10,458 bases of DNA from CAZCDS01 sp964497585. GTDB lineage: Bacteria; Desulfobacterota; Desulfomonilia; Desulfomonilales; Desulfomonilaceae. Shown here in pieces: positions 5,301-10,458 of this stretch; the stretch's first letter is position 1; each line of letters starts with the position of its first letter. A program made the translations under genes and the position numbers. Under the pieces are notes generated by a model. It had not been told where the DNA came from and did no database searches. It worked only from the letters and a program-made list of their open reading frames with translations. The stretch is from assembly GCA_964497585.1 (NCBI GenBank), contig CAZCDS010000108.1, positions 1 through 10,458 on the forward strand, read 5' to 3'.

Positions 5301-6548
5301 TCACACGCTTTGCCGCGCTAAAGTCGGCCGCACTACAGGCCGGAGTTGCTCTTGCGGCCGGACAGGAAGACTCCACTCCGGCGCAACAAGACTGTACACA
5401 TGCACCGGCTCACACACATTCTTGAAACTCATTAATCCGACGTCATGTACGAGAATGTGTCCGCTGATCCGACGGGCGGTCTCTGGACCGATGAGAATGT
5501 CTCCGGACCGTGCGGCCGCCGCAATCCTCGCCGCCACGTTGGTTACAGCACCGGTAGCGGTAAATGTCATCCGGACACCGCTCGTTCCCTCGAATCTACT
5601 CATGCCCATTGAGGCCACGCCGGAGTTGATCCCCATGTTCACCTCGATCGGTTCGAAAGAAGATTCCATCTTCCGGTTGATCTCCGCCGTCTTCCAGCGG
5701 ATCGCCAGTGCCGCGCGAGCGGCATTGAGTGCGTTCTCCTGCGCTTCACCACGAAAGAGCACCATGAGGCCGTCTCCTGCAGTCTCGGTAATGTCTCCGC
5801 GGTGCGCGTAAATGTCGTCGAAGAATCCCGAGAAGTACGTCTCGAGCATGAAATCGATCTTCTCATTGCTGAGATGCTCACTGAGTCGGGTGTACCCGGC
5901 AACATCCAGGAAGAGGATGGAAACGTCCGTCGCCCGCTTCTCGAGGGAGGGAGCTTCTGGGTGCTCCTCCACGATCTCCGTGACCACGGAAGGAACGAAC
6001 GGGCGCAAGTGCCCGAGTTTCTGAGTGAGCACGGCTTTCTCCCGTTCCACGGCCGCGTGGTGGCGAGCTCTCACGATTACGTTGGTGGCCAGATCGGCAA
6101 GGTCCTTCAAGAGAGTCAGATCCTTCTCCTCGACGCGCTCGCCGGTCCTTGCGGTCGCGTACAGAAAAGCCGCAAGTTCGCTGCCGTCATAGATGGGCAG
6201 CAGAGCCTCCTTACAGTCGAGTATCTGGTTATCCTTTCCTGAGCCGATGCAAGAGCGATCAGTCGAGGCGTACTGCCCTCCCCGAACAGCGGATTCCGTC
6301 CACAAGGGCGTAGGATGCCGACCATCCTCTGCGAGACGGCAGGCGACATCTTCTGTGGTAACGCTACAGTCAACCGGAGTCGCGTGGGACAGGGCTCCAG
6401 GCTCGTTTGCCACTACGCAGACCTTGCGCAACCGAGGAATTGCCGCCATAGCCTCTTCACGGATCGCCTCCAGGATCTCTCCCAAATCGAACGAAGACGT
6501 GATCCTCCGAGCCACTCGAAAGACAGTCTCAAAGCGCTCTTTGTACAT
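5301..6548 (-). CDS. GAF-domain class III adenylate/guanylate cyclase
   Basis: The 415-residue protein starts at ATG 6546-6548, with GGGAAGG about nine bases upstream; a TTG at 6605 in the same frame lacks a ribosome binding site. Residues about 8-160 form a GAF-type sensor domain. A short helix (161-200, with HHAAVEREKAVLTQKL) links it to a class III cyclase domain (206-387). Catalytic features are the metal Asp residues D215 (FLDVAGYT) and D259 (ETAGDG), and the transition-state Asn and Arg N337 and R341 (TNVAAR). The base-recognition position, usually Lys in adenylate cyclases, is E255; T330 fills the partner position. It ends with the family's FKNVCEPVHVYSL strand. Converting ATP (or possibly GTP) to a cyclic nucleotide in response to a GAF ligand is inferred. 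It has no membrane segment and so is cytoplasmic. It converges on the I42-like gene with 59 bases between and no clear terminator. Confidence 0.9.
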   Translation of the reverse strand: MYKERFETVFRVARRITSSFDLGEILEAIREEAMAAIPRLRKVCVVANEPGALSHATPVDCSVTTEDVACRLAEDGRHPTPLWTESAVRGGQYASTDRSCIGSGKDNQILDCKEALLPIYDGSELAAFLYATARTGERVEEKDLTLLKDLADLATNVIVRARHHAAVEREKAVLTQKLGHLRPFVPSVVTEIVEEHPEAPSLEKRATDVSILFLDVAGYTRLSEHLSNEKIDFMLETYFSGFFDDIYAHRGDITETAGDGLMVLFRGEAQENALNAARAALAIRWKTAEINRKMESSFEPIEVNMGINSGVASMGMSRFEGTSGVRMTFTATGAVTNVAARIAAAARSGDILIGPETARRISGHILVHDVGLMSFKNVCEPVHVYSLVAPEWSLPVRPQEQLRPVVRPTLARQSV

Positions 6549-6846
6549 GGTACTGGTCCTTCCCTCAGCCTGACATCGCGTCGCCTTGCTTAGCTCAGTC
6601 GCCAACGTTCACATTCAGGACGGGGAAAGCGCCCCAAGGGTTACAACGGAAACTGTTTGAGGAAGCCCCCGTGTTTCCATTCCGGCGTCGCCGGTCGGCT
6701 GTGCATCGGTCAACGCATCGGGTTCCGCAAGGGTTCACCCTTTTGGGTGAATTCGATTGTGGCTGCTATTTGCAAAGCTTCCCGCATGACTTCCTTCTTC
6801 ACGCCTTCACGACCGAATATCCTTTCGGTGATATTCCCCCGGTGAG
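6549..6846. other. Intergenic region between arsM and the cyclase gene
   Basis: No promoter or strong terminator is evident. There are three small inverted repeats: CCGGCG-T-CGCCGG (6682-6694), TTCACCC-TTTT-GGGTGAA near 6735-6752, and GAATATC (6815-6821) / GATATTC (6830-6836). The last overlaps a competing ACCGAA (6812-6817) / TTCGGT (6824-6829) pair. None has a T tract. A leftward reading frame continues past the arsM stop to 6710 with fairly protein-like composition, noted as a finding but not called as a gene. Confidence 0.4.
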
Positions 6847-7653
6847 CTACTGTGGTTTCACGGCCTCGATAGATGCGGAGACGACGTAGTCCTCCGCGTT
6901 CGTTCCTGGCAGCCACTCGCGGATGATCCGACTGGTGTTGCTGTTTGGCCGGATGCTGATCCGTTCGAATCCGATCTCGCGGAGAATCCGTTCCAAGACG
7001 GGTATGGTGGCCGCGCCCGCAATGCATCGTGCATAGAGAGCGAGATCGTTGCGAAGTTCGTCAGGCAGCTCCGCAGTCGCCACGACATCCGAGATGGCGA
7101 GTCGGCCGCCGGGTCTCAGCGCACGGTAGGCTTCTCTGTAGACTCTCGGCTTGTTAGGAGAAAGATTGATTACACAGTTGGAGAGCACCGCATCAACGCT
7201 CCCGTCGGCCACCGGCAGATTCTCAATCTCCCCAAGCCGGAATTCGACGTTCGTGTACCCGGCCTCTGATGCGAGGCGCCGCGCTTTGGCGATCATCTCG
7301 GGGGTCATGTCCACTCCGATCACTCGCCCCTCCCCGCCGACCTGCTTCGCGGCCAGAAAGCAGTCGAATCCCCCGCCGCTCCCCAGATCGAGTACTATTT
7401 CACCGGCCTTGAGCGCTGCAATCGCCTGCGGGTTACCACACCCGAGTCCCATGTTGGAACCCTCCGGCGCAGCCGAGAGATCCTCATTTGTGTAGCCTGA
7501 TCCTGTCTCTGCAGGACAGCACGTCGAGGAGTGCCCGGAGGAACAGCATGACGCGGTTTGCTTCCCGGCCGCGTCTCCAGCCTGCTTCGCGATTGCTGCG
7601 TACGCTTCTCTCACCTTCTCTCTGATCTCGTGATCCTTGAGCTGCTGGTTCAT
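6847..7653 (-). CDS. arsM: Arsenite S-adenosylmethionine methyltransferase
   Basis: ArsM methylates As(III) with S-adenosylmethionine to mono-, di- and trimethylated species, a cytoplasmic detoxification route. The 268-residue product starts at ATG 7651-7653, with GGGAGAG eight bases upstream; an in-frame ATG at 7692 lacks proper spacing and adds 13 atypical residues. The SAM-binding motif LDLGSGGGFDC spans 88-98, followed by VIGVDMTPEM (111-120). The three cysteines that coordinate As(III) in characterised ArsM proteins are all present: C72 (GLGCGNP), C160 (SNCVINLSP) and C210 (ARCIAGA). The N-terminus carries two Cys pairs, C36-C37 and C45-C46, as in many prokaryotic ArsM proteins. The C-terminal 215-268 segment is the usual small domain. 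It follows arsR by 65 bases on the same strand, so it is probably controlled by that repressor. Confidence 0.95.
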   Translation of the reverse strand: MNQQLKDHEIREKVREAYAAIAKQAGDAAGKQTASCCSSGHSSTCCPAETGSGYTNEDLSAAPEGSNMGLGCGNPQAIAALKAGEIVLDLGSGGGFDCFLAAKQVGGEGRVIGVDMTPEMIAKARRLASEAGYTNVEFRLGEIENLPVADGSVDAVLSNCVINLSPNKPRVYREAYRALRPGGRLAISDVVATAELPDELRNDLALYARCIAGAATIPVLERILREIGFERISIRPNSNTSRIIREWLPGTNAEDYVVSASIEAVKPQ

Positions 7654-7710
7654 GTTCAATCTCTCCCTTCCCTTTAATCGATGTTTCGACATCTCTCGAA
7701 GTTATCCTTC

Positions 7711-7730
7711 AAAAAAAACTAGCCGGCTAG
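7711..7730 (-). terminator. Terminator-like palindrome plus T8 between arsR and arsM
   Basis: Read leftward, the 12-base palindrome CTAGCCGGCTAG (7719-7730) contains the arsR stop codon and runs directly into eight Ts (7711-7718). The stem is short (CTAG/CTAG around a CCGG loop), so termination should be partial at best. It may reduce arsM transcription relative to arsR, or be a coincidence of the stop context. A GATGT-TTCG-ACATC hairpin lies further on (7680-7693) in the arsM leader. Confidence 0.4.
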
Positions 7731-8048
7731 GGGCGAACCGAAGAACGCGGACAGATCCTTCAGCACGTCCGGATTTACCCAGCATTCAACCTTCTGCCCG
7801 CGTCTTTCCATCCGAATGAGTCCAGCCCCGCGAAGTTCCTTGAGGTGGTGGGAGACCGTTGAGGGGACGATCCCCACCTCTTTGCAGAGATCCCCGACGC
7901 AGGCGGTAGTGTCCGCGTCCGTGCTGCAGACGGTTCCCGGCACACAGCAGGAGATCAGTCGCATGAAGAGCCGGAGTCGATTCGGGTTGGAGAGCGCCCC
8001 GAAGACACGGGCGAGTTGTTCAGGGTCATGTTTTCGATTATTCGACAT
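7719..8048 (-). CDS. arsR: ArsR/SmtB-family arsenic-responsive repressor
   Basis: The 109-residue protein is a winged-helix repressor expected to bind its own promoter and release it on binding As(III) or a similar metalloid. The N-terminal helix EQLARVFGALSNPNRLRLFM (10-29) and recognition region STVSHHLKELRGAGLIRMER (63-82) are typical of the family, followed by the wing GQKVECWV. Instead of the classic ELCVCDL helix site it has a Cys-rich insertion: C34-C35, C41, C50 and C55 in SCCVPGTVC and ACVGDLC, with C89 in the wing. This subtype is common beside arsM, and the clustered cysteines are the likely ligands. ATG 8046-8048 is the only sensible start; no Shine-Dalgarno precedes it and the promoter -10 ends only 8 bases upstream, suggesting a leaderless or nearly leaderless message. 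arsM follows on the same strand. Confidence 0.93.
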   Translation of the reverse strand: MSNNRKHDPEQLARVFGALSNPNRLRLFMRLISCCVPGTVCSTDADTTACVGDLCKEVGIVPSTVSHHLKELRGAGLIRMERRGQKVECWVNPDVLKDLSAFFGSPLAG

Positions 8049-8056
8049 GCATCAAA

Positions 8057-8083
8057 CTTATAACTGCAGCATGGTGTTGTCAA
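8057..8083 (-). promoter_or_regulatory. arsR-arsM promoter, with probable overlapping operator
   Basis: Read leftward, a perfect TTGACA (8078-8083) is followed after 15 bases by TATAAG (8057-8062, five of six matches). The spacing is short. The start would fall at about 8050, within a few bases of the arsR ATG. CTTGACAAC and GTTATAAG form an imperfect inverted repeat whose arms overlap the -35 and -10, with a CTGCAG palindrome between; this is where an autorepressing ArsR would be expected to bind. Operator function is an inference. Confidence 0.6.
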
Positions 8084-8361
8084 GAAGAATTTTGCACCCG
8101 CCGTGATGTTAGTGGCACCATCTGCGGCAGCCGCAGTGGAGGCCTCCCGATAACATTCCGTGGCTGCGGCGATTAACCTCACATAGGGGCATAACATAGA
8201 GAATGTACGAGAAACACTACAGTGGCCTCATCAGGCCACCGGCTGAGAATCAACAGCCTTCTACACCGGAATTTTGCCATCACCACCCTTCTCCCGCTCG
8301 TTTGGCGTACCATGTGGTCAACGACAGCGGAGATGGAGCAAGCCATTTGCCGATCACGATC
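8084..8361. other. Intergenic region between the archaemetzincin gene and the arsR promoter
   Basis: With the promoter, about 313 bases lie between the two genes. I see no gene; rightward open frames here are antisense to the peptidase gene or lack start signals. The region has a perfect CTGCGGC-A-GCCGCAG palindrome (8122-8136) upstream of the arsR promoter and the hairpin at 8222-8239 listed separately. Confidence 0.4.
8210..8239 (-). terminator. Possible weak terminator after the archaemetzincin gene
   Basis: A perfect 7-bp hairpin, GTGGCCT (8222-8228) / AGGCCAC (8233-8239) with a 4-base loop, is followed leftward by TGTAGTGTTTCTC. That sequence is T-rich but has no long T run. It lies about 120 bases past the peptidase stop codon, so its assignment as a terminator is tentative. 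Confidence 0.3.
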
Positions 8362-9294
8362 TCAATGGCGTTCGCTGCTGTGCCGGTCGCTGGTCAAAGC
8401 GTGCAGGGATTTCTCGTAGAACTTGCGTTTCGCTTCCATCCCGTGCTCACGGCAGAACGCTGCGAGCTTGCGGTAGCGTTCGATGGGATCGGTCCGGGTA
8501 GCCCACCATACCTTGGCGACGCACTCGGGACACAACGCGACGGGTCTGCGATCGGACTCTTCGCGGTGGTTGCTGCCGCACATGTTGCATTCATAGGCTG
8601 TGCAATGAAACATGGAGAGCATATGGCCCATCTCGTGGGTTGCGGTTTTGATGGTCCGCAGCAGGCAGAGCCTGAACGCGTCAGCGTTTGCGTCCGAGTC
8701 GCCGTTTCGGTAGATGGACCAGACCCCGACCCGCTCCCTGAGCGAGGCCTGCCCGAAGACGAAGTTCCATCCCCGTCCCGGCCAGAGGTCCGATGCGGTA
8801 AACGCTATGTACGCGACTGCATCGGGAGGCAAGGCCGGTCGGAGCACGCGTTCGAGCACGTAGGTGGTGAGGATTTGCGGGTCACCCCACGAGGGATGCA
8901 CTCGACGGGCTGCGGCGGGAACTGCCGAGAGCGGTATATCCTCCCGCACATTCACGGGGAGCCCGAAGTATCTTCCCATGAAATCCGCGGTCAGGGAGAT
9001 GATCTCCCTTTGAGTCCTTGAGAAGTCCCCGAGGGGTTGAACGTAGATGACGCGGCGCTTGCCTGTAGGGACCACCGGGTCGGATGCCACGTACTGGGAG
9101 AAAGTCTGGCCCGGCTCAGGATGCTGATCGAGCCAGTCGCCGGGCCTCGGCCGTCCAAGTCTCCTGTGGAGGGGCCGAAGCTTCTCCATGGCATTCCGGA
9201 TCTGCTTCTCACGGCCCGGAGGTTCCGGCTGGGACACCGCCGCTACGGTAACAATCATCAGAATGGCTAGCAGCCAAATGATCTGGTTTGTCAT
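8362..9294 (-). CDS. Exported archaemetzincin (peptidase M54) zinc metalloprotease
   Basis: The 310-residue protein has the archaemetzincin signature: zinc-binding HEMGH (220-224) with third ligand H230 in HEMGHMLSMFHC, then C231-x4-C236-N-M238 and C255-x2-C258 (CPEC). These four cysteines bind a structural zinc in characterised members, and E221 is the catalytic base. The region between, GSNHREESDRRP (240-251), also matches the family. The usual metzincin Gly between the second and third His ligands is Ser (S227). Residues 1-20 (MTNQIIWLLAILMIVTVAAV) form a signal peptide or anchor, so it probably acts outside the cytoplasm, whereas archaeal and vertebrate members are generally cytoplasmic. 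The pre-catalytic region with VIYVQPLGDF (82-91) is the usual N-terminal core. It is probably an aminopeptidase or protease; the substrate is unknown. The ribosome binding site is weak (GAGAAAG). The TPR gene lies 168 bases upstream on the same strand. Confidence 0.92.
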   Translation of the reverse strand: MTNQIIWLLAILMIVTVAAVSQPEPPGREKQIRNAMEKLRPLHRRLGRPRPGDWLDQHPEPGQTFSQYVASDPVVPTGKRRVIYVQPLGDFSRTQREIISLTADFMGRYFGLPVNVREDIPLSAVPAAARRVHPSWGDPQILTTYVLERVLRPALPPDAVAYIAFTASDLWPGRGWNFVFGQASLRERVGVWSIYRNGDSDANADAFRLCLLRTIKTATHEMGHMLSMFHCTAYECNMCGSNHREESDRRPVALCPECVAKVWWATRTDPIERYRKLAAFCREHGMEAKRKFYEKSLHALTSDRHSSERH

Positions 9295-9462
9295 GACGCT
9301 TTCTCGGGCGCCTAGCCCCGAACTAATCGACCGTTACTTGTGTCTCTTTCCTCGTGCGGGACAACTGAACGTCCGGGTGTCCGGCGGAACACTGTCCTCC
9401 CTTGAAAAGCATCCCTGCTGCACCCACAGTGAAAGCCTGGGTACACATTTCTGACCCGTGTA

Positions 9463-10347
9463 CTAGTCCGATCGGCAAGGCCCGCAAGCCTCGCTTCTGA
9501 TTCGTTCGGCCCTTTCTCGGAACGCCCTTGCCTTCTCAGCGTCTCCCATGGCTTCGTAGAACTCACCGAGATTGTCCAGTCCTTCAGCCGCCAAGGGGTT
9601 ATCGGCTCCAAACGACTTCTCGATGAGTTCCTGGGAGCGGATCACGAGAGGCTCGGCCTCTTCGAATCTGTCCAGACCTGCGAGAGAGCCGGCAAGGTTG
9701 TTCAGTGAAGCGGCAACGTGGGGGTGCTCTGAGCCGAACGTGTCCAGCGCTATTTTGAGCGCGCGGCGGTAGAGCGGTTCCGCATCAGCGTACCGACCCT
9801 GTGCGTAGAATAGTCCTGCCAGGTCGTTCAGTGCCTGACCGATGCGAAGATCGCTCTCTTCCAGGTTCTGTTCGAGGATTTCCAAGGACCGCTCATAATA
9901 AAATTTCGCCGCCGGGTCCTTGCCCGAAGCCCTGCACACTGCCGCCAGATTGCTCAGAACGGGAGCGAGGTCCGGGTGATCTTTTCCGAGAGACTTCTCC
10001 AGTACCTGTTTCGCTTGTTGAAAGAGGCGCTCGGCCTCCTCCAGCTTACCTTGCTCGAAGTATGCTCCGGCAAGGTTGTTCAGAGAGACTGCCACATCAG
10101 GATGGTTGAGCCCATGGGCCTTCTTTCTTATGTCGAGAGCCCTTTTCCACAAGGGTTCCGCGTCGACGTGCTTGCCTTGGACACGGTAAATCTCAGCCAG
10201 ATTGTTCAGTGATCGGGCGACTCGAGGGTCTTCTTCTCCGAACTCCTTCTCTGCTGTCGCCACTGCGTTCACGGCTGTCTCCTGTGCCTCGGCGAAAAGG
10301 CCCTGCTGAAACAGTTCCATAGCTTTCTTGTTGAGTTCTTCCCACAT
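9463..10347 (-). CDS. Kinesin-light-chain-type tetratricopeptide repeat protein
   Basis: The 294-residue protein starts at ATG 10345-10347, with AAGGAG seven bases upstream. It is made almost wholly of 42-residue TPR units of the kinesin light chain type. The core xLNNLAxxxxxxG recurs at about residues 46, 88, 130, 172, 214 and 256, with linkers of the form GxxHPxVA and AExLxxRAL. A partial helix pair (5-37) caps the N-terminus. There is no signal peptide, membrane segment or catalytic domain, so it should be a cytoplasmic protein-protein interaction scaffold. The C-terminus ends RSEACGPCRSD; the CGPC pair (C288, C291) is unusual for a TPR tail. Repeat conservation is visible in DNA: CCGGCAAGGTTGTTCAG occurs identically near 9689 and 10068. 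It is upstream of, and may be co-transcribed with, the archaemetzincin gene. Confidence 0.9.
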   Translation of the reverse strand: MWEELNKKAMELFQQGLFAEAQETAVNAVATAEKEFGEEDPRVARSLNNLAEIYRVQGKHVDAEPLWKRALDIRKKAHGLNHPDVAVSLNNLAGAYFEQGKLEEAERLFQQAKQVLEKSLGKDHPDLAPVLSNLAAVCRASGKDPAAKFYYERSLEILEQNLEESDLRIGQALNDLAGLFYAQGRYADAEPLYRRALKIALDTFGSEHPHVAASLNNLAGSLAGLDRFEEAEPLVIRSQELIEKSFGADNPLAAEGLDNLGEFYEAMGDAEKARAFRERAERIRSEACGPCRSD

Positions 10348-10458
10348 CGCGCAGACTCCTTGAATTTCGACACATCACTCGGACTAAACATATTGACGAA
10401 TTCGCTATAGTGCTGCGCGATGAGACTGAGTCCTAAGCGAACGAGGCCAGGACGCTTC
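10348..10458. other. Right-edge upstream region of the TPR gene
   Basis: This holds the TPR ribosome binding site (AAGGAG, read leftward, about 10355-10360) and sequence to the window edge. A rightward ATG at 10420 opens a frame that is still open at the edge, 13 codons later, preceded by TATAGT (10406-10411). That is too little to call a gene. No well-spaced promoter for the TPR gene is visible. Confidence 0.3.

Noticed and set aside
5293..5811. Rightward open frame of 172 codons
   Set aside because: Antisense shadow of the cyclase domain, whose catalytic motifs lie on the other strand.
6735..6752. TTCACCC-TTTT-GGGTGAA hairpin as an arsM terminator
   Set aside because: No T tract follows on either strand, and the Ts are in the loop.
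8203..9021. Rightward open frame of 272 codons
   Set aside because: It is antisense to the archaemetzincin gene, whose zinc and cysteine motifs are intact; this frame has no ribosome binding site or domain.
9460..10347. Repeated DNA words in the TPR gene as a possible repeat array
   Set aside because: They follow the 42-residue protein repeat and are explained by TPR unit conservation.
10420..10458. Start of a possible rightward gene at the window edge
   Set aside because: Only 13 codons are visible and there is no properly spaced promoter or ribosome binding site.

Overview
The window looks like chromosomal DNA of a Gram-negative bacterium. It is GC-rich (roughly 57-60% by eye) and encodes PgpA-type phospholipid synthesis, an AMIN-domain envelope protein and consensus sigma70-like promoters. 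The gene mix (secreted archaemetzincin, GAF-linked class III cyclase, kinesin-light-chain-type TPR protein, arsR-arsM) would fit a deltaproteobacterium-like lineage (Desulfobacterota/Myxococcota) or an uncultured relative. That placement is an inference from gene content only. No tRNA, rRNA, CRISPR array, insertion sequence or phage gene is visible.

Layout. 1-1410 (+ strand): an intrinsic terminator of an off-window gene, a leader with an 8-bp inverted repeat, a small unrecognised protein (448-738), a single-HKD phospholipase D/Nuc-type phosphodiesterase with a C-terminal cysteine cluster (826-1347), and a strong terminator (1378-1410). This makes a compact two-gene unit bracketed by terminators. 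1410-2309 (- strand): an exported AMIN-domain protein converging on that terminator. 2310-2877: a 568-bp intergenic region carrying a TTGACA promoter for the AMIN gene and a near-perfect TTGACG-N17-TATAAT promoter for the rightward genes. 2878-5241 (+ strand): a GT4 glycosyltransferase, phosphatidylglycerophosphatase A, and a membrane-anchored protein resembling the chagasin/I42 inhibitor fold; together they suggest an envelope-related cluster.

5301-10347 is all on the - strand, so in transcription order it runs right to left: a TPR protein (10347-9463), a secreted archaemetzincin zinc peptidase (9294-8362), an ArsR-family repressor (8048-7719) followed by arsenite S-adenosylmethionine methyltransferase ArsM (7653-6847), and a GAF plus class III nucleotidyl cyclase protein (6548-5301). 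arsR and arsM form an arsenic-responsive unit: the repressor should leave its promoter on binding As(III), allowing synthesis of ArsM, which methylates As(III). No ArsC, ArsB or Acr3 is present in the window.

No undescribed system can be demonstrated from sequence alone. The best candidates for a second look are the terminator-bracketed small protein/PLD pair, the exported archaemetzincin next to a TPR gene, the I42-like protein whose three inhibitory loops are degenerate, the cyclase with Glu in place of the base-selecting Lys, and the arsR promoter that appears to give a nearly leaderless mRNA with a terminator-like element between arsR and arsM.
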